Positions 56,632 to 64,000 of a stretch of 64,000 bases of DNA are shown here, in pieces; within the stretch, counting starts at the first letter, position 1, and each line of letters begins with the position of its first letter. The DNA lies in contig NZ_BSUO01000001.1 in assembly GCF_030161635.1 (NCBI RefSeq), positions 3,019,199-3,083,198 of the forward strand. Direction: 5' to 3'. A program made the translations under genes and the position numbers. This DNA is from Mobilicoccus caccae. GTDB lineage: Bacteria; Actinomycetota; Actinomycetes; Actinomycetales; Dermatophilaceae. Below the pieces are notes generated by a model. It was not told where the DNA came from. It searched no databases and saw only the letters and a program-made list of their open reading frames with translations.

Positions 56632-58659
56632 TCACGACTCCAGACGTGACGAGGGTGAGCTGTCCACCGAGTTCGGCGTAGGACAGCACGGGGGTACGAG
56701 GGGCGGACGTCTCCAGGAGACGCCGTACCGCCAGACGCAGCGGCTGGGCGCAGACGAGCACCGGGGGTCACCGGCGGCCTCGGCCGCCTGCGCCACCCGC
56801 GCGGTCTCCATCGCGACGCGTTCGGCGAGCATCGGGTCCATCACGAGGAAGGATCCGGATTCGCCCTGTCGCAGGGTCTCGAGCATGCGCTGCTCGAGCA
56901 GCGGGTCGAAGGTGATGACGGACAGGCGACCGTCGACGGCGTGGCTGGACGCGATCGCCGGGCCGAGGGCGGTGCGGGCGGCCTCGACCAGCCCTTCGGG
57001 GTCGGGGCTGACCTTGGCGCGCATCGACATGGCCTCGAAGATGCGCACGAGGTCGCGGATGCAGACGCGCTCGGAGAGCAGCGACTGCAGCGTGCGCTGC
57101 ACCTCACCGAGCGACAACGGTTGCGGCGTGAGCTCCTCGATGACCACCGGGTGGCTCTGCTTGACCATGTCGACGAGCATCTTGACGTCCTCGCGCCCGA
57201 GGAGCTGGGCGGCGTTGACGCGCACGACCTCGGCCATGTGCGTCGTGACGACCGAGCTGCGGTCGACGACGGTCGAACTGGCGAGCGCGACGTGCTCGCG
57301 GAGCTCGGCCGGCACCCACTTGGCCTCCAGGCCGAACACCGGCTCCTGCGTGACCATGCCGGGCAGGGAGTCCAGGTCGTCGCCGATCGCCAGCACCATG
57401 CCGGCCGGTGCCTGCCCGCGCGCGACCTCGACGCCGTGCACGCGGATCGCGTAGTGCCGCGGCGGCAGGTCGAGGTTGTCGCGGGTGCGCACGAGGGGGA
57501 CGACGATGCCGATCTCCTGGGCGAGCTTGCGACGCAGGGCACGCACGCGGTCGAGCAGGTCGCCTCCGGAGGCGGCGTCGACGAGGTCGATGAGGTCGTA
57601 GGCGAGTTCGAGCTCCAGGGGCTCGACGCGCATGTCCTGGGCGATGGCGAGCGGGGAGTCCTTCTGCGGCGTGGTCGGCAACTCCTCGACCTCGGGGATC
57701 TCCTCCTCCTCCACGTCTCCCTCGTTCATCCTCGTGGCGACGAACAGCGCACCGACGCCGATGACGATGAACGGCAGCTTGGGCAGGCCGGGCACGAGAC
57801 CGAGGATGAGGCACGCACCGCCGGCGATCTGCATCGCCTGCTTCTGTCGACCGAACTGGCCGAGCAGGTCCGACCCCATGTCACGTTCGGTCGTCGCGCG
57901 GGTCACGATGAGGCCGGTGGCGACCGACAGCAGCAGCGCCGGGATCTGGGAGACGAGGCCGTCACCGATCGACATGAGGCTGTAGGTGTGCATGGCGTCG
58001 GTGGCCGACATCCCGCGCTGCAGCATGCCGATCGCGAAGCCACCGATGAGGTTGACCAGGGTGATGATGACCGACGCGATCGCGTCACCCTTGACGAACT
58101 TGGAGGCACCGTCCATGGCGCCGTAGAAGTCGGCCTCCGCGGAGACCTCCTTGCGGCGCTTGCGGGCTTCGGCCTCGTCGATCAGGCCCGAGTTGAGGTC
58201 GGCGTCGACGGCCATCTGCTTACCGGGCAGCGCGTCGAGGGTGAATCGGGCGGCGACCTCGGCGACGCGGCCGGCACCGTTGGTGATGACGACGAACTGG
58301 ATCACCATGAGGATGATGAAGATGACCAGACCGACGACGAGCGAACCGCCGATGACGAAGTCACCGAACGCCTCGATGACCTTGCCCGCGTAGCCGTCGC
58401 GCAACACCAGTCGCGTCGTGCTGATGTTGAGCGAGAGCCGGAACAGCGTGGCGATGAGCAGCAGCGCCGGGAAGATCGAGAAGTCCAGGGGCCGGGTCAC
58501 GCGCAGGCTCACCAGCATGATGAGCACCGAGAACGCGATGTTGAAGGCCAGCAGCAGGTCGAGCAGGAACGGCGGCAGCGGCACGACCATCATGACGATG
58601 ATCCCGATGATGGCGGCCGGGACGCCGATGAGGCCCAGTCGGCTCGACTTCACGGTCAC
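56606..58659 (-). CDS. flhA: Flagellar export gate protein FlhA (frameshifted near the 3' end)
   Basis: Largest subunit of the flagellar type III export gate. Membrane helices occupy about residues 10-320; the FHIPEP region is visible as VAARFTLDALPGKQMAVDADLNSGLIDEAEARKRRKEVSAEADFYGAMDGASKFVKGDAIA. The cytoplasmic part carries SVVTTHMAEVVRVNAAQLLGREDVKMLV. After AEAAGDP the frame shifts. One base added to the G-run 56763-56767 restores PVLVCAQPLRLAVRRLLET and a stop at 56606, 684 residues. Confidence 0.92.
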
Positions 58660-58807
58660 CTCTTCGCTGCTGGTCGGGGATGGTTCCCGCTGCTGGTCAC
58701 GCCGGTACGTCCCGGCTCACGGCCCCCTTCCCATCGGCCCTGCACACCCCGATCTGAGCGGGGCGCAACGCCGCTGAGCCCCGGTGGGAGGGCGCGCAGG
58801 GGTGGGG

Positions 58808-59986
58808 TCAGGCGGCCGCCCGCGCCGATGCCGGGGCCGCCACGCGGATGCCGAGGGCCTCGTCGGTGAGGTCGTCGGGCAGGGTGCCGTCGAAATCGGG
58901 GTGACGCAGTGGTGTCTCGTGCGTCCCCGAGCCGCGGCCCGACTCGGACATGCGCAGGACGAACGCGAGCACCTCGGCGATGGCGTCGTACAGCTCGAAG
59001 GGGATGTAATCGTCGATCTCGCAGAGCTTGTACAGCATTCGCGCGACGAGCACGTCCTCGACGACGGGGATCTCGTGGGCGGCGGCCTCCTCGCGGATGC
59101 GCACCGCGAGATGCCCGGTTCCCTTCGCGACCACCTGGGGGGCGCCGGAGCCCCGCTCGTACTTGAGCGCGACCGAGACGTGCGCCGGGTTGGTCATGAC
59201 GACGCTCGCCTCGCCGACGGCGGCCATCATGCGACGACGCCCCATCTCACGCTGCTTCGCGCGTCGCTGACCCTTGACCATCGGGTCACCTTCCTGCTGC
59301 TTGTTCTCCTTCTTGATCTCGTCCTTGCTCATCTTCAGCGACTTCATGACGCGGTGACGCTCCATGCCGTAGTCGGCCGCCGCGATGACGAGGCCGACGA
59401 CGGCGATCGTCGTGATGACGCTCATCGACGCGCTCATCACCACGTCCAGCACCGCACCCACCGACCAGGCACCCGACCCGGCGATCTGCGTCACGGCGCC
59501 GGAGACGATGTTGTAGGCCACCAGCCCGAAGACGCCGAACTTGATGAGGGTCTTCACCAAGGTCCACATGCCGTGCATGCCGAACATGTTCTTCAGACCC
59601 GAGATGGGGTTGAGCTTCTTCCATTTCGGCTTGAAGCGTTTGGAGTGCGGTTTCACACCGCCCTGGACCGCGTGCCCGAGCACGCCGGCGACCATGCAGC
59701 CCAGGGCGATGGGGGCGACCAGCACGATGGCGTCGAGGAGGGAGTTGCGAAAGAGGTTCGTCGCCTTGGTCAGATCCGGTTGTGTGATGACGCCCGCGAC
59801 ACCGTGCAACATCTCCGAGAAGCTGTCGCGCGTGTTCGACAGCACCATCGGACCGATCGCGACGAAGACGAGCACCGTCAACCACATCGAGAGGTCCTGG
59901 GTCTTGGGGAGGTTTCCCTCCTCCCGCGCCTGCTTGATCTTCTGCGGTGTCGCCTTCTCCGTCTTGCTCGACTTGTCCTCGGCCAT
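58808..59986 (-). CDS. flhB: Flagellar export switch protein FlhB
   Basis: Controls substrate specificity of flagellar export. The 392 residues begin MAEDKSSKTEKATPQKIKQAREEGNLPKTQDLS (typical), then four membrane helices (about 33-215) and a cytoplasmic domain with VVMTNPAHVSVALKYERGSGAPQVVAKG. The self-cleavage motif NPTH is NPAH here. A C-terminal extension (about 355-392) follows the usual end. fliR ends 3 bp upstream; flhA begins 148 bp downstream. Confidence 0.95.
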   Translation of the reverse strand: MAEDKSSKTEKATPQKIKQAREEGNLPKTQDLSMWLTVLVFVAIGPMVLSNTRDSFSEMLHGVAGVITQPDLTKATNLFRNSLLDAIVLVAPIALGCMVAGVLGHAVQGGVKPHSKRFKPKWKKLNPISGLKNMFGMHGMWTLVKTLIKFGVFGLVAYNIVSGAVTQIAGSGAWSVGAVLDVVMSASMSVITTIAVVGLVIAAADYGMERHRVMKSLKMSKDEIKKENKQQEGDPMVKGQRRAKQREMGRRRMMAAVGEASVVMTNPAHVSVALKYERGSGAPQVVAKGTGHLAVRIREEAAAHEIPVVEDVLVARMLYKLCEIDDYIPFELYDAIAEVLAFVLRMSESGRGSGTHETPLRHPDFDGTLPDDLTDEALGIRVAAPASARAAA

Positions 59987-59989
59987 GGC

Positions 59990-60763
59990 TCACCTGCCTC
60001 CGACCGCACGCCCGACGGCGGGGAACTCACCGAGCATCTCGCCGACGACGGCCTGGATGGCCCCCGGCATCATCGCGACCGCGAGCGCGGCGAGCGACAC
60101 GACGAGGATCGTCTTCACGGGAAAGGCGAGCTGGAAGATGTTGAGGCTGGGCACGGCGCGACTCACGAGGCCCAGGGCCAGGTCGGTGAGGAAGAGCACG
60201 GCCAGGATGGGGGCGCCGATCTGCAACGCCGACATCACCAGCCGGTCCAGGTTGCCGGCGATGATCTGCGCCAACCGGCCGAGGTCGACGGGCGAGACCG
60301 GGAACACCTCGAAGGTCTGCAGCAATCCCCGCAACAGCAGCAGATGCCCACCCGTGGCGAACAGCAGGGTCGTCGCGATGAGCGAGTAGATGCGGCCGAA
60401 GACCGCCGACTGGGTGTTCGAGATCGGGTCGAGCATGGCCGCCATGGCGAACATGCTGAACATGTCGATGAGGTTTCCGGCCGCCTGCACGGCCGCGAAC
60501 AGCATGTGCACCACGAAACCCACCGAGAGGCCGGCGAGGATCTGCCAGGTGACCGCCGTGACCATGTCGTAGATGCTGCCGATCCGCACCTGGTCCATGT
60601 ACTGCGGAAAGAGCGGCAGCGCCACCGCGAACGCGAGCATGGAACGCACCCGCATCGGGATCGAACTGCCGTTGAACGGGGGCGCGATGATGAGGAACGC
60701 GACCACCCGGAGCGTCACGAGCAGCAGGGTGAACAGGCCGTGGAAGGCGAGCGTGATCTCCAT
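59990..60763 (-). CDS. fliR: Flagellar export protein FliR
   Basis: Export-gate membrane subunit, 257 residues with about six helices. Landmarks are RVVAFLIIAPPFNGSSIPMRVRSMLAFAVALPLFP, the middle segment AAGNLIDMFSMFAMAAMLDPISNTQS, and LGLVSRAVPSLNIFQLAFPVKTILV. It lies 4 bp after fliQ and 3 bp before flhB. Confidence 0.95.
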   Translation of the reverse strand: MEITLAFHGLFTLLLVTLRVVAFLIIAPPFNGSSIPMRVRSMLAFAVALPLFPQYMDQVRIGSIYDMVTAVTWQILAGLSVGFVVHMLFAAVQAAGNLIDMFSMFAMAAMLDPISNTQSAVFGRIYSLIATTLLFATGGHLLLLRGLLQTFEVFPVSPVDLGRLAQIIAGNLDRLVMSALQIGAPILAVLFLTDLALGLVSRAVPSLNIFQLAFPVKTILVVSLAALAVAMMPGAIQAVVGEMLGEFPAVGRAVGGR

Positions 60764-60767
60764 CGGC

Positions 60768-61046
60768 TCACCTCGCCGACCGCAACATCCGCGGCAGATC
60801 GGCGAAGAGGTTCTCGGTGAAGGTGACGGCCTCGTGCATCATCCAGTTGCCCGCGAACAACAGCACGAGGGCCACCACGATGACCTTGGGCACGAACGTC
60901 AGGGTCATCTCCTGCACCTGCGTCACCGACTGCAACAACGAGATGATGAACCCGATGACCAGGCTCACGATGAGGATCGGCCCCGCGAGCTTGGCTCCCA
61001 GCACCATCGCCTGCACCGCCAGGTGCATCACGTCGTTGTCGCTCAT
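60768..61046 (-). CDS. fliQ: Flagellar export protein FliQ
   Basis: 92 residues with two membrane helices: MVLGAKLAGPILIVSLVIGFIISLLQSVTQVQEMTLTFVPKVIVV is the FliQ signature. Start ATG at 61046 overlaps the fliP stop by 4 bp. Confidence 0.95.
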   Translation of the reverse strand: MSDNDVMHLAVQAMVLGAKLAGPILIVSLVIGFIISLLQSVTQVQEMTLTFVPKVIVVALVLLFAGNWMMHEAVTFTENLFADLPRMLRSAR

Positions 61047-61945
61047 GTCGTCATGTATCCCGACACCAACGCCGTCGTGATGAGGCTCCATCCGTCGACC
61101 ATGATGAACAGCAGGATCTTGAACGGCATCGAGATCATGATGGGCGGCAGCATCATCATTCCCATGCTCATGAGCACGGAGGCGACCACGAGGTCGATGA
61201 CGAGGAACGGCACGAAGATGACGAAGCCGATGATGAACGCCGTCTTGAGCTCGGAGAGCACGAACGCCGGCACGAGTGTCGTGAACGCCACGTCCTCGGG
61301 ATTGGCCGGCTGATCCTGGTCGGGGTTGAGGGTGACCATCGTCTGGAGTTCCTGCTCACCCGTCTGGCGAAGCATGAACGTGCGCAGCGGTGCCTCTCCC
61401 GCGCTGAAGGCCTCGGTCATCGTCAGGGAGCCGTTGAGGTAGGGCTGGATGGCCTGCTCGTTGACCTGGTTGACCACGGGGCCCATGACGAACAGGCTGA
61501 GGAACAGGGCCACGCCGGCGATGACCTGATTGGGCGGGATCGTCGGGGTACCGATGGCCTGCCTCGTCAGGGCGAGGACGACGGCGATCTTGGTGAACGA
61601 CGTCATCAGCAGCAGGATCGAGGGGGCGATCGACAGGATCGTCATCAGGACGATGATCGTGACGCCCTGGCTGCGGCCCTCGGGACCGCCCTCGAGGTTC
61701 ACGGAGATCCCCGGGGCCGGGGTCTCGGCGTCGTCGACGGCCGGCATGGCACCCGGTGCGATGGCGGGCATCGCAACGGCGGCGGGAACGACGGCGGAAA
61801 CAGCGGCAGGAGCGGCGGCCACCGAGGTCGTGGCGATCACGGACGTCGCGTGAGCCGGAGCCGCCGAGGCAGCAGCGGGAGCGGCGAGCCCGAGGCAGGT
61901 CAGCACGGCCAGGGCACACAGGCAGAGCAGGCGTCGAACGCTCAT
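61043..61945 (-). CDS. fliP: Flagellar export protein FliP
   Basis: Export-gate subunit, 300 residues. It begins with a signal peptide (LLCLCALAVLTCLGLAAPAAASA) and a long Ala/Val/Pro-rich exported stretch (about 30-85) before the conserved core: MTSFTKIAVVLALTRQAIGTPTIPPNQVIAGVALFLSLFVM, then FTTLVPAFVLSELKTAFIIGFVIFVPFLVIDLVVASVLMSMGMMMLPP. Typical FliP is about 245 residues, so the N-terminal region is longer. It overlaps fliO and fliQ by 4 bp each. Confidence 0.95.
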   Translation of the reverse strand: MSVRRLLCLCALAVLTCLGLAAPAAASAAPAHATSVIATTSVAAAPAAVSAVVPAAVAMPAIAPGAMPAVDDAETPAPGISVNLEGGPEGRSQGVTIIVLMTILSIAPSILLLMTSFTKIAVVLALTRQAIGTPTIPPNQVIAGVALFLSLFVMGPVVNQVNEQAIQPYLNGSLTMTEAFSAGEAPLRTFMLRQTGEQELQTMVTLNPDQDQPANPEDVAFTTLVPAFVLSELKTAFIIGFVIFVPFLVIDLVVASVLMSMGMMMLPPIMISMPFKILLFIMVDGWSLITTALVSGYMTT

Positions 61946-62388
61946 ACCCGGCTCCCTCCACGATGACGACCGCCGCGACCGGCTCCGGTGGCATCGGCGA
62001 TGAGACGGCCGGTCCGTCCCTGCCTGCGCAGGGCATCCAGCAGGCCGACGGACGCGGGACGTGGTCCGTCCTGCGTCACGGAGTCCTCCGTCTCGGCGTT
62101 CCCATCGGCAGGAACCTCACCCGCCGACAGGTGAGTGAGGACCGAAACTCGTGAATCGGTGACGCCGAGGACCAGCACGCGCCGTCCCACGCGCACGACC
62201 TGCACCGACGATCCCCGCGAGAGCTGCTTGCGGCCGAGCACGTCGATGTCCACCGGGGTGACGCGTGAGGACGGCGCGAAGCCGCCTCGCCGCGCCAGCA
62301 CCCGCATGCAGAGCACGAGCAGCCCGAGGACCAGGGCGAGCGAGATCACCGCCCGCAGCAGGGTCAGCGCGAGCGATCCGTCGGTCAC
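61942..62388 (-). CDS. fliO: Flagellar biosynthetic protein FliO
   Basis: 148 residues: one membrane helix (LLRAVISLALVLGLLVLCMRVLARRG), then the short FliO domain VTPVDIDVLGRKQLSRGSSVQVVRVGRRVLVLGVTDSRVSVLTHL and a charged tail. It assists FliP assembly in the export gate. It overlaps fliN and fliP by 4 bp each. Confidence 0.88.
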   Translation of the reverse strand: MTDGSLALTLLRAVISLALVLGLLVLCMRVLARRGGFAPSSRVTPVDIDVLGRKQLSRGSSVQVVRVGRRVLVLGVTDSRVSVLTHLSAGEVPADGNAETEDSVTQDGPRPASVGLLDALRRQGRTGRLIADATGAGRGGRHRGGSRV

Positions 62389-63572
62389 GCCGTTGCCCGA
62401 CCCACGGCGCCGGGCTCGGGGTGCACCACCTCGGAGATGCGGACGGCGAACTCCTCGTCTACGACGACGACCTCGCCGTGCGCGATGAGGGTGCCGTTGA
62501 CCAGCACGTCCACGGGCGCACCGGCGGCGCGGTCGAGCTCGACGACCGATCCGGGGGTGAGGCCGAGGATCTCCTGGACGGTGAGGCGCGTGCGGCCCAG
62601 CTCGACGCTGACGCCCATGATGACCTCGCGCAGGAGGTCGATGCGGCGCGGGTCGACGGGGTAGCCCGCGCCGGGCATGAACGGGGTGAGCGGCGGGGTG
62701 GGCATGCCGGGCAGGTTCATGTTGGCCTGGGCCTGCGCGGCCGCCTGGGCAGCGGCGACGGCGGCCTCCGCAGCGGTCTGCGGGGGCTGCTGAGCCTGCT
62801 GGGGGTAGCCGTAGCCGGCGTAGGGCGGGTACCCGGGCGGCGGGTAGCCGGCCTGCGCGTACTGCTGGGCGTACTGGTCGTAGCCGGGAGGCATGCCCGC
62901 GCCGGGCGTGAACTGCGGCTGCTCCTCGCCGGCCTGAGGTGCCGCACCGGCCTCCGCGGCGGGGGCCTGCGTCGAGGCGTCGCCCTCGGCGGCCTCGGCA
63001 CCCTCGACGTTCTCGCCCTCGGCGTCTTCCGCACCCTCAGCGCCCTCGGCACCGGCCTCGTCACCGGCCTCCTCGGCCTCGGCGGCGGCGATGGCGGCGG
63101 CGAGTTCGGCCGCGGCGCCCTGACCGGTGCTCTCCTTGGGCATCGCGACGAGCAGCGCGGCGAGGGTCTGGTCGTGGAACACACCCGCGACGCCCGCCTC
63201 GTCGGCGTTCTCCAGCACGTCGAAGGGGTCCGTCATGTGCGACTGGCCCGACTTGAACTCGCCCATCTCACCCTTGAGGGCGGTGAGTCCGTCCTCGAGG
63301 GCGGCGGTCCACAGGGTGCGGGCCTCGGTGCGGTCGAAGACCTCACCGTTCTTGTGGTCGACGAGGCCGGTGATGATGAGCACCGCCGTCCCGACGGCGT
63401 CCGCCCCCTGCAGCACCGCCTCCACGGCGAACGCGCCACCCGGCAACGACATCGTCGTGGCCTGGATGGCGTCGAGGTTCTCGACGGTGAGCTCGTCCGC
63501 ATTCGCGAAGTGAGCTGGCAGCGCCTGGGCAGCGGCGAGGAGGGCCGCGTCGAGCTCTGGCGTGGTGGGCAT
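62385..63572 (-). CDS. fliN: Flagellar motor switch protein FliN/FliY type, with CheC-like N-terminus and low-complexity linker
   Basis: 395 residues. The N-terminal part (about 1-160) is CheC/FliY-like (MSLPGGAFAVEAVLQGADAVGTAVLIITGLV). A low-complexity middle (about 160-305) has Glu/Ala-rich then Pro/Gln/Tyr/Gly-rich sequence (YAQQYAQAGYPPPGYPPYAGYGYPQQAQQPPQ). The C-terminal SpoA domain (VIMGVSVELGRTRLTVQEILGLTPGSVVELDRAAGAPVDVLVNGTLIAHGEVVVVDEEFAVRISEV) is canonical FliN of the C-ring. Simple FliN is about 140 residues; this length fits FliY. Confidence 0.92.
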   Translation of the reverse strand: MPTTPELDAALLAAAQALPAHFANADELTVENLDAIQATTMSLPGGAFAVEAVLQGADAVGTAVLIITGLVDHKNGEVFDRTEARTLWTAALEDGLTALKGEMGEFKSGQSHMTDPFDVLENADEAGVAGVFHDQTLAALLVAMPKESTGQGAAAELAAAIAAAEAEEAGDEAGAEGAEGAEDAEGENVEGAEAAEGDASTQAPAAEAGAAPQAGEEQPQFTPGAGMPPGYDQYAQQYAQAGYPPPGYPPYAGYGYPQQAQQPPQTAAEAAVAAAQAAAQAQANMNLPGMPTPPLTPFMPGAGYPVDPRRIDLLREVIMGVSVELGRTRLTVQEILGLTPGSVVELDRAAGAPVDVLVNGTLIAHGEVVVVDEEFAVRISEVVHPEPGAVGRATA

Positions 63573-63600
63573 CAGTCTTCCTTCTTCGCGAACGGGCTGG

Positions 63601-64000
63601 TCATGAGGTCACGATCTGGCAGGCGAGCCGTTTGCCGTAGCTTCCGGGCACGGCCGTCGCGATGGCGATGCCGTCGGCCTCGAGGGTCAACGGCTGGTTG
63701 GTGGGATGACGCAGGGGCAACACGTCGCCGACCTCGAGGTCGAGGATGTCCCTGGACGGCAACGAGATCGGGGCGAAGCTGACGCGCACGTCCACGGGGA
63801 CCTCGTGCATGCGTCCCTTGAGGTTCTCGGCGGCCTCGGCCTTGGCTCCGGTGAGTTCGACCTCCGGCTTGGCGTGCACGCTCTCCAGGACGGGCGCGAT
63901 GGTCTCCACCGGCAGGCACAGCGTCGAGGTGGCCACGGTGTCGCCGAGCTTGATCTCGAACGCGGCCACGAGCATCGGGTCCGACGGCGGCGCGAGCTGG
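63601..64000 (-). CDS. fliM: Flagellar motor switch protein FliM, C-terminal part (5' end outside window)
   Basis: The frame is open to the right edge, so the start lies beyond 64000. The 132 visible residues (QLAPPSDPMLVAAFEIKLGDTVATSTLCLPVETIAPVLESVH, then EVPVDVRVSFAPISLPSRDILDLEVGDVLPLRHPTNQPLTLEADG) are the end of the middle domain and the C-terminal SpoA domain of FliM. fliN follows 28 bp downstream. Confidence 0.92.
   Translation of the reverse strand, partial: QLAPPSDPMLVAAFEIKLGDTVATSTLCLPVETIAPVLESVHAKPEVELTGAKAEAAENLKGRMHEVPVDVRVSFAPISLPSRDILDLEVGDVLPLRHPTNQPLTLEADGIAIATAVPGSYGKRLACQIVTS

Overview
The window is a high-GC chromosomal segment of an actinobacterium. Evidence for this is the mycothiol genes mshA and mshD, the SenX3-RegX3 phosphate two-component system, an orphan GlnR, an HbhA-like cluster in the same order as mycobacterial Rv0474-Rv0476, TreY/TreZ, and -10 boxes placed exactly six bases before start codons (leaderless transcripts). 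Flagellar export and switch genes at the right end make the organism motile. Together with the TrkH/TrkA and Na/Pi transporters this fits a motile Micrococcales lineage such as the Dermatophilaceae/Intrasporangiaceae, but the family assignment is inference. Gene content is mostly chromosomal core. No prophage, CRISPR array or complete insertion sequence was seen.

Layout. 1-7.0 kb: end of an unknown protein, regX3/senX3, phoU, gpmA, a YbjN-domain gene, mshA and a methyltransferase. 7.0-15.1 kb: cupin, hydrolase, DUF2516, dtd, HbhA-like protein and its HTH regulator, ygfZ-like gene, nitrobindin, membrane protein, MoaD-like protein, glnR and mshD. 15.2-23.3 kb: polyphosphate kinase, MutT1-like hydrolase, and the pstS-pstC-pstA-pstB phosphate transporter. 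23.5-33 kb: treZ/treY, a Na/Pi cotransporter and a DUF3516 helicase. 33-39 kb: purU, ilvA, a GntR/ABC operon, an SGNH hydrolase, then a degraded stretch with SDR, GntR and VapC remnants around tRNA-Lys. 39.8-45.5 kb: a fatty-acid/CoA catabolic cluster (fadD, two acyl-CoA dehydrogenases, a quinone oxidoreductase and a TetR regulator). 45.5-54.8 kb: phosphatase, trkA/trkH, aldo-keto reductase, a nuclease-like gene bracketed by repeats, sdaA, glyA and a PHP protein. 54.9-56.2 kb: tRNA Glu-Asp-Phe and a FadR-type regulator. 56.3-64 kb: flagellar genes in the order fliM-fliN-fliO-fliP-fliQ-fliR-flhB-flhA on the minus strand.

How the genes work together. Phosphate is the main theme. SenX3-RegX3, PhoU, PstSCAB, a Na/Pi symporter and polyphosphate kinase lie within 30 kb, and PHO-box-like 11-bp repeats sit before pstS, before the Na/Pi gene and between senX3 and phoU. 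A second local circuit is a TetR regulator whose probable operator (GAAC-N10-GTTC with CTGA after the first half) stands three bases from the -10 box of three promoters in the acyl-CoA cluster.

Sequence quality. Ten clearly recognisable genes (cupin, glnR, treY, purU, a GntR gene, one acyl-CoA dehydrogenase, quinone oxidoreductase, aldo-keto reductase, PHP protein, flhA) each carry one missing base in a run of four or five G/C. Adding one base restores the full family sequence every time. This points to systematic homopolymer undercalling rather than gene loss, and it creates a false TreY-TreZ fusion. These genes are annotated across the frameshift.
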